A stretch of 64,000 nt of DNA from assembly GCA_024234055.1 (NCBI GenBank), contig JACKOW010000002.1:310001-374000 (forward strand), given 5' to 3'. The stretch's first letter is position 1, and every line of letters starts with the position of its first letter. The DNA comes from Rhodanobacteraceae bacterium. GTDB lineage: Bacteria > Pseudomonadota > Gammaproteobacteria > Xanthomonadales > SZUA-5. The translations under genes and the position numbers were made by a program. Below the pieces are notes generated by a model. The model saw only the letters and a list, made by a program, of their open reading frames with translations. It had not been told where the DNA came from and did not search any database. Positions 8,131-17,490 of this stretch are shown here, piece after piece.

Positions 8131-8626
8131 GCAGTGTCGGGCAGACACGGGCAGCTCTCCATGGACCCGTGATGCTCGTTCAGGGTGTTCCTCCAGCGAT
8201 GGCGAGGACATCACCCGATGGGGCCCGGTCATCCTGCGAGGCCGCCGCAGGTTGCGCGAGTGGTCTGGCTGGCTGACTGCAGGTTCTGTCGCGTTTCGCA
8301 CTCGGCGCCGTAGATGTATGGGAGTTCCCTAGAGCGACGCCCAACATGCGCCTCCAAATCACACCCCGGATTCTGTGGCGATGTGTCGCCGCGCCAGCGG
8401 CGGAGGCGACTGACCGCGAGCTTTTCCGTGCCACCGCATCGATCGAGAACCGTCCGCTCAGCGCGATCGGGCGCCATGCCGCGCTCGGCCAGGTCTTGCG
8501 CAAGCACCAGACCAGTTCCACCGACGGTCGCCATGGGCTCAAGGCCAGCGCCGCGACCTGCAGGCCCAGCCTGTTCCGCAACGGCTTTCCAACCCCCTGA
8601 TTCCCTGGCTTCTCCTGGAGATTCCC
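8131..8626. other. Gene-free leader region with possible gene debris
   Basis: No convincing gene. A plus frame (8346-8600) ends in LFRNGFPTP, which looks like a degenerate relative of the FANGFE tail seen elsewhere. It may be the 3' scrap of another tail-bearing gene. The promoter for the gene at 8627 should lie here but cannot be placed. Confidence 0.35.
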
Positions 8627-10087
8627 ATGCGTCTGTCCCCGATCACACCTGCCCTCGCCGGCCCGCACTTCAACGACCGTTCCAACATCGCCATGGCCGC
8701 CCTGACCGACGGGTTCCGTCGTATAGCTTCACTTGCGGGCCCCAAGCGGCTCGGCCTGCACAGCCTTGGCGTCGCAGCCTTGATCGCCAGCGCCGCGTGC
8801 GCGGCGGAACCGATCGATCTGGACGTCGGGTTTGGCTTGAACGGCACCGTCTACGCACCGAACGATGCCCCGGGCTCTAACAACCAGGACCGCACGGTCG
8901 CCATCTTCCCGATCGACTTTGGCGACTACATCGTCGTCGCCGAAACCGCGAACGCATCCGGTGGCGTGAGCCCGACCTTCGTTCGTGTGACACCGACCGG
9001 TGTGCAATCACGCAATACCGTCAACCTCAATGTATTGGGTGTCAACGCGGCTTGCCAGGATCCGGCCAGTGGCGGATTCGTGCTCGGCATGCACACGACT
9101 TCGTCCCAGGGCAACGGAATCGAGTTCCGAAAGTACAGCGCCGTTGGCGTCCAGGACATGGCCTTCGGCGCGAGCGACGGTCGATTTGCCTACGGCGCAG
9201 GTCGCTTCGAACGGGTGGCCGAAATGAACTGCTTCAGTGGCAGATTCAACGCCGCGATGTGGCTCGGAATCACCGACGGCGACTGGACCGGATATCAAAT
9301 CGTGCAGGGGCCCATGTCCGGGGGCACCCTGGGATTCGCCAGACTGATCTCCCCCTCCGGTTCGCTGACGACCCGGACCTTGGGCAGCGGTGGCAAGGAC
9401 GACGGGAAAGTGGTTTTCATCAACGAACTCAACGAGGACAACCAGCCCCTGGCGGTGGAGGTGCTGCAGTACGCGACGACACAATTGAATCCTCAGCCGA
9501 GCATTGCCACGATCGCGATCGGTCAACATTGCCCCCTGGGCAGCTCGAGTACGGTCGACAAGGCCCACGTTGACAGCCTCGGACGCGTGCATGTTGCGGG
9601 CTCATCAACGATCAGCGCCACCCCAGTGGCCAGTGGCAGGAAATTCAACTGGCTGATGCAGTTCAACGTGACGGCCACCGGCACCATTGCCGCGGTTCGC
9701 TGTGGCACTCGCACGTTCGCGACATTCAGCTTCGCTTCGATTCCGCCGGTGACGACGAACACCGTCGAAGCCTTCGAATACTCGGGACAGTCCATCTACG
9801 TGCTCACCACGCTGGCGACCGGCAACCTGTTCCTCGACACCTCGACTCCGCAACTTCTGCGCTTCCGCGACACCGACCTGGCGGCCGACCTCTCATACCT
9901 TCCTGCGCTGATTACCGCCTCCGGCAACACGACACCGATGCATCGCGGCCGCAAACTGCTGCTTGATACGCGCCCCACGATCACGCGACTGCTGATCGCC
10001 GGCAACCGGGAATTCCAGGGCACCGACGAGGACCCGTTCGTGCTGCGCATGATCAGAGCGCCGATGTTCGCCAACGGCTTCGAATAG
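8627..10087 (+). CDS. Secreted delta-60-like protein with C-terminal MFANGFE tail
   Basis: A 486-residue exported protein. A long positively charged N-region precedes the hydrophobic stretch LHSLGVAALIASAACA, so the signal peptide ends near residue 60; an internal ATG (8696) would give a shorter one. ATG 8627 has GGAG at the right distance. The mature start (IDLDVGFGLNGTVYAPND) resembles delta-60 repeats, and the body carries repeated strands typical of a beta-propeller. The last residues are MFANGFE. It converges on the ECF sigma gene at 10132 with a 44-bp gap. Function is unknown, but a surface or extracellular location is likely. Confidence 0.85.
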   Translation: MRLSPITPALAGPHFNDRSNIAMAALTDGFRRIASLAGPKRLGLHSLGVAALIASAACAAEPIDLDVGFGLNGTVYAPNDAPGSNNQDRTVAIFPIDFGDYIVVAETANASGGVSPTFVRVTPTGVQSRNTVNLNVLGVNAACQDPASGGFVLGMHTTSSQGNGIEFRKYSAVGVQDMAFGASDGRFAYGAGRFERVAEMNCFSGRFNAAMWLGITDGDWTGYQIVQGPMSGGTLGFARLISPSGSLTTRTLGSGGKDDGKVVFINELNEDNQPLAVEVLQYATTQLNPQPSIATIAIGQHCPLGSSSTVDKAHVDSLGRVHVAGSSTISATPVASGRKFNWLMQFNVTATGTIAAVRCGTRTFATFSFASIPPVTTNTVEAFEYSGQSIYVLTTLATGNLFLDTSTPQLLRFRDTDLAADLSYLPALITASGNTTPMHRGRKLLLDTRPTITRLLIAGNREFQGTDEDPFVLRMIRAPMFANGFE

Positions 10088-10131
10088 CGGCGGACCCCAG
10101 TGGCGCATCGATGGTGCGGCTTGTGATGTGC

Positions 10132-10668
10132 TCAGACGTTGAGCAGGAACGCCCGCGCCGTGCGCCACTGGCGTTGCACGGTCCGCAGCGACACGCCCTG
10201 CAGGGCCGCGACCTCGTGGAGGTCGAGGCCGGAGAACACGCGCAGCGCGACCAGTTCGGCCAGTTCCGGATCGTCGCGTTCGAGCGTGCGCATCGCCGCG
10301 TCCCAGTCGACCAGTTCGGTCCAGTCCGCGGAAGCGACCGGTTCGCCGCCGATTTCCGGCATGCCGTCGACGTACAGGCGGATGCGCTCCAGTTCAGCCG
10401 CGCGCGAGCGTTGGCGGTCGATCCAGATCTGCTTCATCGCCATTGCGGCGATGCGAAAAAAATGCGCCCGATCGTCGGCGCGCACCACGCTGCCGGCGAG
10501 CTTGAGCCAGGTTTCGTTGACCAGCATGGTCGGCGACAGCGTCGCGCGCGAATCGGCGGCGAGTCGGCGCGCCGCAAGCCCGCGCAGTTCGAGCTGGATC
10601 GCCGCGAACGCCGCATCGAAAGCGGCGCGGTCGCCGGTGGCGGCGCGGTGGATCAGTTGGGTGATCAT
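10132..10668 (-). CDS. ECF sigma factor (TIGR02999/ECF43-like)
   Basis: A 178-residue sigma-70 family protein starting MITQLIHRAATGDRAAFDAA. Region 2 is AHFFRIAAMAMKQIWIDRQR; region 4 is the C-terminal HTH (LDLHEVAALQGVSLRTVQRQ). The spacing and the LVNETWLKL segment match the TIGR02999 group, which is commonly paired with Ser/Thr kinases and lacks a classical anti-sigma factor. In the related ECF43 system of Vibrio parahaemolyticus, the kinase PknT phosphorylates the sigma factor EcfP to switch it on. It faces away from the kinase gene at 10778 across a 109-bp intergenic region, so the pair probably shares control. A TTG-type start upstream (10719) is less likely. Confidence 0.9.
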   Translation of the reverse strand: MITQLIHRAATGDRAAFDAAFAAIQLELRGLAARRLAADSRATLSPTMLVNETWLKLAGSVVRADDRAHFFRIAAMAMKQIWIDRQRSRAAELERIRLYVDGMPEIGGEPVASADWTELVDWDAAMRTLERDDPELAELVALRVFSGLDLHEVAALQGVSLRTVQRQWRTARAFLLNV

Positions 10669-10777
10669 GGTCAGGGCTCGGCGGAGCAAGGGCTGGCTTC
10701 GGCCACAGCATAGCGGCACAGCAGGCAGGGATTTTCGCTTCGATATTTCAAGTCCGACAGGCTGCTAGCCTACGCCC

Positions 10778-13687
10778 ATGCAAAATCCGCTTCGCGAGCG
10801 TTGGCCCGAGGTGAAGGCGCTGTTCGAAGCGGCGTCAGCGCGGCCGCGCGCCGAGCGCACGGCGTGGCTGACGGCGCAGGCGATCGATGAAGCGCTGCGC
10901 GCCGCGGTGGTCGCGATGCTGGCCGACGCCGATGCGGATACCTTCGGCGCCGAAACCGGCGATTCCGAGCACGAAACGGCTGAGGGTCGGCACATCGGTC
11001 GCTACCGCATCCTGAGCACCCTCGGCCGCGGCGGCATGGGTGTGGTGTATCTCGCCGAGCAAGCCAACCCGCAGCGGTTGGTGGCGCTGAAGTTGCTGGC
11101 GGGCGCCAGCGGCGCTGCAGCGCTGGCGCGCTTCCGGCGCGAGGCGGAATTGCTGGCACGGCTGTCTCACCCGGGAATCGCGCGCATCGTCGAGGTCGAT
11201 GCAGAGACCGACGGTAGGCCGTATCTGGTCATGGAGTACGTCGAAGGCCGCGACCTCGCCACGCATTGCGCCACGCTGTCGCGCGATGAGCGACTGGCGC
11301 TGCTGGCGCGCGTGGCCGATGCGGTCGAACATGCGCATGCGCGCGGCGTGGTGCACCGCGATCTCAAGCCCTCGAACATCCTGGTCGATGGCGACGGCCA
11401 ACCCAGAGTGCTCGACTTCGGCATCGGCCAGATGCTGGGCGAGGGCCATACGCTGACCGAGACCGGGATGCTGCTCGGCACGCCGGCCTACATGAGCCCG
11501 GAGCAGGCCAGCGGCAGCGCGCGGCCGGACGCGCGCAGCGATGTCTACGCGCTGGGCGTGATCGCCTATGAGTTGATGACCGACCGCTTGCCGCTGCCGG
11601 TGGCGGGACTGACCCCGCTGGAGGCACTGCGACAGGTAGGCGAGGCCACGCCGCCGCCGCTGTCGCGGCTCGATCGCAGCTTGCGCGGCGATCTGGAGGT
11701 GATCGTCGAGACCGCGCTGGCGAAGAGTCCGCAGCAGCGCTACGCCAGTGCGGGGCTGCTCGCCGACGATCTGCGGCGCTATCTGGCCGCCGAGCCGATC
11801 CGCGCGCGGCGGCCATCGGCGTGGCGGCGCGCAATGCTGTATGCGCGGCGCAAGCCGGCGCAAGTGGCCGCGTTTGCGGTGGCGCTGGGTGGCTTGCTGA
11901 TCGGCAGCGCACTGGCGCTGATGTTCGGGTTCGGTGCCGCGCGCGATCGCGACCGCGCCGAGGCTGCACTGGCGCAGGCTCGCGGCACGCAGGAGGCGCT
12001 GGGCCGCGTGTTCGCGGCCGGCAATCCGGTGATTGCGGGCAAACCGGAGGTGGCGTTCCGGGAGGTGCTGCGCGCGGCGCCGACGCAGCTGGCCGATATG
12101 CCGCCGCAGATCCGCCTGCCGGTTCAATACACGGTGGCGCTGGCGCAGGCGCAGATCGGCGACGATCAGGCGGCGATTGATGGCTTTGCAGCGGCGGCGG
12201 ATATCGCCGCCGAACTCGGTCTTGGGCGGGCTCGCGCACAGGCCGAGCTGCGCCGCCTCATGGTCGCGTTCGAGCATGTGGACATCGCCGAGTCGGCACG
12301 CGCGGCCGAGGCGCTGCTGGCTGATCCGCACGTGCTCGCCGACCCGCTGCTCCACGCCGGATCGCTGATCAGCGCTTCGGGGATCGCGACCGCCCAGTTC
12401 CGCGATCAAACCGCTGCCGCGCGGCTCGCCGCCGCGCGTGCGCTGTGGCCGCGGGCGACCGCGCTTGCGCCGGCAATCGACGACGCCACGCTGGATGCCG
12501 AGATCGAGATCGGCCTGCACCTGACGCAACTTGTTGCGATAGCGACGGGTGGCGCTGGCCCGGATGCACCGCGCCGGCTGGCGGCAGAGGCAAGCGAGGC
12601 CTACGCGCGGCTGTCCCTGCGCCTGCCCGCCGATCACCCGGTTCTGGCGGCGCTGCGCGTCGTTGCACAAAACCTGTCCGATGCCCTTGCTGGCCGCTCG
12701 GAGTGGCGCGCCAGGCTGCATGCGACGATCGACGAGCAGATCCCGCGCCTTGGATACGCGCATCCCACCATCGCGGCGCAGATCACGACGGGTCTGCAGC
12801 TGGCGGGCTTGCAGGGGTTGATCGATCCACCGCTGCAGCGGCAACTGGTCGAGGTGGCGCGCGCGATGCCGCTGGGAAGCCGGCCCCGGCTGCGGCTGAT
12901 GATGCAGGCGGCACAGCAGAGTGGGTTCCTGGCAGGTGTCGGTGTCACGGCAAACGAGGTCGCGGCAGCGCAAGCCCCAATCTGTGAGGCCGCACGCGGC
13001 GTCGTCCAGGACTGCATCTGGGCCGAAGTCAGCATCGCGCAGCTGGAGTTCAACGAGGGGCGCGCGGCTGCCGCGCACGCTCGGCTAGACGCGCTGTACC
13101 AACATCGCGCTGAACTTCCCGCGCCGCTGGCGCTGCGGGTCTACATGATCACGTCCTCACTGAACCAACGGGACGGCCGCTACGATCAGGCGATTGCGGC
13201 GACTGAGGCCGCCCTCGCCGCAGCATTGGCGGATACCGAACTCACCGAGGCAGGCCGCGACATGACCTTGTTTCGGTTGAGCTGGACTCTCCGCCCCCGT
13301 CGCTGTGACCGCGTGCTGGAGATGATCGGGCCGATCGAATCGCGGCTTGCAGCCAATCCAGCGATACCTGGCGACGTGCTGGCGCGCCTGCTGGCGACCT
13401 GCGAGGTGCGCGCCGGGCACGATGTCGACAACGCGCTCGCCCGTCTCGCGCCGTGGTGGCAGCGCGCCCAGGATCCGGCAATCGATCGGATGGTGCGCCT
13501 GGAGGTCATCAACGCGCACCTTGAGATCTTCGACGTGCTCGGGCGCGATGCCAATTTCGCGCAATGGGCGCGTGAGCTGGCCGCGCTGGAAGCGGCCGGT
13601 GTGGAACTGCCCCGGTTGGCGACACGGATGCCCTGGATCATGCGGGCGCGGACCCTGAGCAAAGGCGATCCCAAGGCATCGCGGTGA
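10778..13687 (+). CDS. Membrane Hanks-type Ser/Thr protein kinase with large C-terminal sensor
   Basis: A 969-residue kinase. The kinase domain spans about 75-340: glycine loop LGRGGMGVVY (82-91), Lys105, HRDLKPSN (193-200), DFG (213-215) and APE-like SPE. One membrane helix lies at about 362-385 (AAFAVALGGLLIGSALALMF). The remaining ~580 residues are Ala/Leu-rich helical repeats, probably TPR-like and periplasmic. All catalytic residues are present. It lies divergently beside the ECF sigma gene at 10132-10668, the expected substrate, and near the tail-bearing gene at 8627. ATG 10778 is the first start after the intergenic region. Confidence 0.93.
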   Translation: MQNPLRERWPEVKALFEAASARPRAERTAWLTAQAIDEALRAAVVAMLADADADTFGAETGDSEHETAEGRHIGRYRILSTLGRGGMGVVYLAEQANPQRLVALKLLAGASGAAALARFRREAELLARLSHPGIARIVEVDAETDGRPYLVMEYVEGRDLATHCATLSRDERLALLARVADAVEHAHARGVVHRDLKPSNILVDGDGQPRVLDFGIGQMLGEGHTLTETGMLLGTPAYMSPEQASGSARPDARSDVYALGVIAYELMTDRLPLPVAGLTPLEALRQVGEATPPPLSRLDRSLRGDLEVIVETALAKSPQQRYASAGLLADDLRRYLAAEPIRARRPSAWRRAMLYARRKPAQVAAFAVALGGLLIGSALALMFGFGAARDRDRAEAALAQARGTQEALGRVFAAGNPVIAGKPEVAFREVLRAAPTQLADMPPQIRLPVQYTVALAQAQIGDDQAAIDGFAAAADIAAELGLGRARAQAELRRLMVAFEHVDIAESARAAEALLADPHVLADPLLHAGSLISASGIATAQFRDQTAAARLAAARALWPRATALAPAIDDATLDAEIEIGLHLTQLVAIATGGAGPDAPRRLAAEASEAYARLSLRLPADHPVLAALRVVAQNLSDALAGRSEWRARLHATIDEQIPRLGYAHPTIAAQITTGLQLAGLQGLIDPPLQRQLVEVARAMPLGSRPRLRLMMQAAQQSGFLAGVGVTANEVAAAQAPICEAARGVVQDCIWAEVSIAQLEFNEGRAAAAHARLDALYQHRAELPAPLALRVYMITSSLNQRDGRYDQAIAATEAALAAALADTELTEAGRDMTLFRLSWTLRPRRCDRVLEMIGPIESRLAANPAIPGDVLARLLATCEVRAGHDVDNALARLAPWWQRAQDPAIDRMVRLEVINAHLEIFDVLGRDANFAQWARELAALEAAGVELPRLATRMPWIMRARTLSKGDPKASR

Positions 13688-13699
13688 GGAGCGTCCGAA

Positions 13700-13985
13700 C
13701 AACCGTCATTGCGAGCCACTGTGTCGGCCCGACACTGCCCACGGGCCATGAACCCTGGCAGGCACGGAGCGGCTTTGAGGAGGGACGCGCGCCTGCGCGG
13801 CCGCTCTTGAACTCCGCTCACCGCACAGCGGCGCCGCAGCGCGGCGCCCTCCACAGCAGCAACCCGACGCCCCGGAGGCGACTCCCCCGCGCTCTTCGCC
13901 GTAGGAGCGACCTCGCGTCGCGACCAGCAGCCGCACCCAAGCACAGCGTTCGCGCCGCAAGGGCCCTCCTACCAGCGCACCGGGC
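13700..13985. repeat. Repeat-filled gap: dispersed element plus GTAGGAGCG REPs
   Basis: At 13708-13752 is a copy of the CATTGCGAGCCAC...GGCCATGAACCC element. At about 13775-13890 is an element (GAGGGACGCGCGCCTGCGCG, then GGCGCCCTCCACAGCAGC) that recurs at 35268-35345. At 13911-13975 a GTAGGAGCGACCTCGCGTCG repeat faces its convergent partner GGGCCCTCCTAC. The gap between the kinase and the next gene is entirely repeats, apart from a short tail to 14123. Confidence 0.75.
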
Positions 13986-14123
13986 CAGGACAAACGACCA
14001 ACGGAAATCCGATGGCTTGGGGTATGGGTTCATGGAGAGCGCAGCGATTCCCCGGCGCTCTCGGGTGCTGCAGGTGCCGGGGAACGCACCTGCGTGGCGT
14101 ACACAAGCCGCAGGTTGCGGCGG

Positions 14124-14525
14124 CTAGCCGCTCCCGACCCGAATCTGCTGACCTCGATTGTCCTGGACGCCCTCGAAGAAGACATCGACCAGGTCGAGCG
14201 CGTGGCGGGCGTCAACCAGCGCGTTGTAAACAGCGAGCAAGGCCAGTTCGGTGTAAAGGAAACGGGAGTCGACCGTGCAAGACGAACTGGTCGCCGCTGT
14301 TGAGCACAGCATGTACACCTGCAAGGGCGCGAATCGGTCAGTGCAGTCCGCATAGCTGGCCTTGGTGGTAATCACCAAACCACCGAAGCGCCCCAAGCCC
14401 TCCGACATGCCGGGTGACAATCGCACGCTGCAGACAGCGCGTTCCAAGGCTATTCCGGCGCTGGCGGGCGGCGCAATTGCAACGAGGGCCAGCACAGTGA
14501 TGATGAATCGAAAAAACGGGCTCAT
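14124..14525 (-). CDS. Small secreted hypothetical protein
   Basis: A 133-residue protein with a clear signal peptide (MSPFFRFIITVLALVAIAPP, ASA; cleavage near residue 23). The mature part holds four cysteines (AVCSVRL, YADCTDRF, YMLCSTA, SSCTVDS) that could form two disulfides in the periplasm. No family is recognised. It lacks the FANGFE-type tail found on other exported proteins here (it ends RVGSG). The GAGG upstream of the ATG at 14525 supports this start. No operon partner. Confidence 0.7.
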   Translation of the reverse strand: MSPFFRFIITVLALVAIAPPASAGIALERAVCSVRLSPGMSEGLGRFGGLVITTKASYADCTDRFAPLQVYMLCSTAATSSSCTVDSRFLYTELALLAVYNALVDARHALDLVDVFFEGVQDNRGQQIRVGSG

Positions 14526-14860
14526 GGCGGTACCTCCTCAGGGACTGATGGGGCGAGCGAGCCAGGCAGAAGGCGCCTGGTCACTCGTCCACTACAGTCT
14601 GAACATCGGACGGCGCGCCGGTTATGCCCGGTGATGCGGCCACTTGTCCGCAGGTTGCGCGCTGGCGTCGAGATCGTGTCTGGTCAGCGCTTCGGTGTCC
14701 CTGTGCACGAGCGCGAGTATCGGGCGCGACACTGGAACCCCTGCCCCCAAACAGCCACCCGAACGCGATCATTCTGGCCCAGCCGACGAAAACCGCGCTG
14801 TCTGTGAATGGCCCGCGCGTCAAAGCTGCGCCAGCCGCAGCCAGGTCAAATTCCGCCCAC

Positions 14861-14884
14861 AAAAAAACCGCCTTGCGGCGGCCT
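14861..14884 (-). terminator. Rho-independent terminator (minus strand)
   Basis: Read on the minus strand, GCCGCC-GCAA-GGCGG is followed by TTTTTTT. It lies 28 bp beyond the stop codon of the gene at 14913-15386 and terminates that transcript. Confidence 0.85.
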
Positions 14885-14912
14885 TCTGTCCTTCAGCGAA
14901 GGCGAGTAGCGG

Positions 14913-15386
14913 CTACGCCACTTTCTTCTCCTCTGCTGCGGATCGACGCGACTTGCTGAAACGCGAACCCAAGGCCTTGCGCATGGGCTCCAGGCCCTCG
15001 CTGCGGCCCACCAGTTTGAGCAAGCCATAACCCTGCACCGCTACCGCCATGGCATCACTGCCCAGGGCGAAGTCGGTGTCATTGCCACGCGCCAACAAGC
15101 GCGACAACCGAATCAAACGCGGACGCAAACGGTCACGCGCTGCCAGATCGGCAACCGCCTCTGCCACATTCAGGTTAGGCGGAATGATCTGCGGATTCTC
15201 ACTCAACATCTGCAGTGCCTGACGGCAGAAGGACTCAGACTTCTCACCCAGCTTGGCTGCACGCAGCTTGCTGGAAGAAGTGAGAGCCACCAAACCCGAA
15301 AGCTGGGTCTCCAGCTCGGTCAAGGCGGAATCGATGGCGTTCAACTGCGCATCGCTGAGGTTCAAGGTAGCAAGGTTCTGATTCAT
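14913..15386 (-). CDS. Conserved hypothetical protein, cytoplasmic
   Basis: A 157-residue soluble protein starting MNQNLATLNLSDAQLNAIDS. It has a helical N-terminal region (AIDSALTELETQLSGLVALT), a central KLGEKSESFCRQALQMLSEN block, a NPQIIPPNLNV segment, and a basic C-terminus (SRFSKSRRSAAEEKKVA). This pattern is a conserved hypothetical family in proteobacteria, with no assigned function that I know of. The ATG at 15386 is chosen because GGAG sits about ten bases upstream; an ATG at 15402 in the same frame overlaps that ribosome binding site. A strong terminator follows. Confidence 0.8.
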   Translation of the reverse strand: MNQNLATLNLSDAQLNAIDSALTELETQLSGLVALTSSSKLRAAKLGEKSESFCRQALQMLSENPQIIPPNLNVAEAVADLAARDRLRPRLIRLSRLLARGNDTDFALGSDAMAVAVQGYGLLKLVGRSEGLEPMRKALGSRFSKSRRSAAEEKKVA

Positions 15387-16455
15387 CGTTTCATTCTCCA
15401 TATCGATCAATGACCCACCCGACGCCCTCGCCGGACAGGTGTGCCACTCGGCACGAGAAGCATTTGACACCCCGCCAATCTCACAGGCTGAGACGCAACC
15501 GAACAAAGTGCAACAAACTGTCTCGCGTGATCCCGACCGCCAAAACCGCCCAGCACGCCCGAGCCGACCATCGCGCCGCGCCCACTCGCAGCACACAGCG
15601 ACGCGCCCAGCGACCAAGTCGATCCATGATTTCAACGCATCGATCCGTGACGGAGATACACGCATGCACCTCCAAGGTGCACCGATCACCCCCCGCCATA
15701 CAACGATGCATGTGCGCGAACACATGCGTGCATCCCCAGCGATTGACCGACAACGGGAATCCATACAACGATGCACGTTTCGCCAACACGCGTGCACCAC
15801 AGCGATTCACGGCTGACGTGCGCAGGGTTCATCGATCAGTGCCGGGCGATACAACGCTGCATCCAAAACGCACATGCGTGAGTGTGGCTGCACAACGACC
15901 GTTGCGACAGCAGCGGTGGCGGTTGGCGGGAAACGTCACCTGCTGGATCCCAGTGAGCACGTCGAAGCCAAACGTCGCTACTCAGCGCCGCTGGCACCAC
16001 CGATCCCGCACCTGACCCAACCCATCTTGGGCAGGTAGCCGACGCCGGCAAGACTAGGCACCCACCAGCCGATTCAGCCCGGCTGCAAGCTCAACCATGC
16101 CAGCCCTAGACCCCAACGCACGGCGATTCGCGCAAACAACTGCCTACGCGCACGAAGGCCTATACCGTTCGTCGGGAAGTTGCGGAACAGCTGAGACGAC
16201 TCACGCCCCCGCGACCTCCTGCCTCACATCAAAACTACCCTTCATCCCAAGTCAATGAAGCAAACGCTGATGTCAGCCGATACCCGTCAAGCCGCGCGAA
16301 CGGCATTGAGTGTCCCAGTTTCGTACCGCGTCCGACGTGGAGCAGTAGAAATGTGGCGATGCCGACAGAGCAGACATTCGCGAAAATGCAATGTGCCATC
16401 CGAGGGCAATTCACTAATGAGGTCAAGCGCAACTTTTACGCGGACAAACTGAAAC
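15387..16455. other. Long gene-free stretch
   Basis: More than 1 kb with no convincing gene on either strand. It contains degenerate ~65-bp repeats at 15697-15890 and marks the left border of the A+T-richer island: base composition shifts from about 16,230 onward. Likely promoter of the gene ending at 14913 near its start; nothing else can be assigned. Confidence 0.5.
15697..15890. repeat. Degenerate ~65-bp tandem repeat
   Basis: CATACAACGATGCA occurs at 15697 and 15762 (period 65), with a variant GATACAACGCTGCA at 15848. Between them lie short palindromes such as GCATGTG...CACATGC and a repeated CAGCGATT. Copies are imperfect. The function is unknown. Confidence 0.5.
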
Positions 16456-17245
16456 ATGATTATTATTAGCATTAATATTGGAGGTACGGGCGTGCCCTCT
16501 CATGCTATTGCGGCACTATCGGGAGACCGGAAACAAATACCAAATAAAAGCGAAGAACAAGTCCTATCGGCGGTCGTTCTTACGTTTGTCTCGAGCGGCA
16601 TTATTACGGCAAAATGGGCCAAGAAGGTGCAGTCGTATCAGGAGTTGGAACTCAGGATTTATGAGACACACGAAAGGTGGGACAAAAAGGCAGGTCCACT
16701 CTCTGCAACAATCAAGGGCACGCGAAATCAGTCAAGAAACGTTTCGCGAACGTGCCGAGAAAATATTAGCGAGAAAGCTTCCCCGCATGTTTGTTGTAAT
16801 GCAAACCCGAGGCAAAAAACACGGCTCACAAGGACACCAAGTGATCTCCCGCGAGTTTGATGAACGATTCGTGGCAATCGAGCAAACGGTCGCAGATGCA
16901 GGCGGAGTCTCCATACGATTTGACCAAGAGGACGCCCACGAAGATCTAGTCGGAAGAATCAGGAAAGAACTTGGACTCGCTACATTCGTAATCGCCGACC
17001 TCACTGACGAGCGCTAGTCTTGCTATTTTCAGGCGGGATACGCGGAGGCAATGCCGCGGCCCGTCATATAGGCAGCAAGTAAAGAAAGCGTTAGGAAACC
17101 TGGAACGCACACCAAAGTTTATTTTGACATCCCCATGAACGTAAACTTTTTTAGTAAACATCAGGAACTGCAGGAGAAGCTCAGTACTGCGATCAAGAAG
17201 AATCGCGAACACCTCTTCATATCGCGCACATCCAAGGAAAGCTGA
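16456..17245 (+). pseudogene. Broken nucleoside 2-deoxyribosyltransferase-like gene
   Basis: Reading across frames reconstructs one protein. The first part is MIIISINIGGTGVPSHAIAA to about ...YETHERWDKK. A shift near 16,680-16,700 leads to the frame with RMFVVMQTRGKKHG, FDERFVAIEQTVADAG and ATFVIADLTDER (stop at 17015). One base further, the frame continues SCYFQAGYAEAMPRPVI, then a TAG where Tyr is expected, then KPGTHTKVYFDIPMNVNFFS up to about 17240. FVVM...FDE...G...RxD...IADLT...Y is the signature of the deoxyribosyltransferase/TIR-like nucleotide-binding superfamily used in several defence and signalling proteins. With two shifts and one nonsense codon it is inactive. Confidence 0.7.
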
Positions 17246-17490
17246 CCATGAAGTCAAAGCCCGCAAGATTCGGGACCTACGATTAGGATCACCTGAGTAA
17301 TGCGCGACAATCAAACAAACTGTGTAACGTGTAATAACCGAGGATCCGGAGCGCGCTGTGACTCGGATCTACCTTCATGATCCGAATCCCGTTGTCCGAT
17401 CGACCCGGTTTGTTGCGCGCACCGAACCACACAAAAATTGCCAAATCTAAGCGGACCCACCGAACAACTATCCAATTTGCAGAGAACACG

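Noticed and set aside
10835..13078. A 747-codon open frame opposite the first kinase gene
   Set aside because: GC-rich coding strands create long antisense frames. Composition (Arg, Gln, His) and lack of any domain argue against it.
15410..16015. Open frames in the gene-free stretch
   Set aside because: Codon use is not protein-like, no family is visible, and the region is built of repeats.
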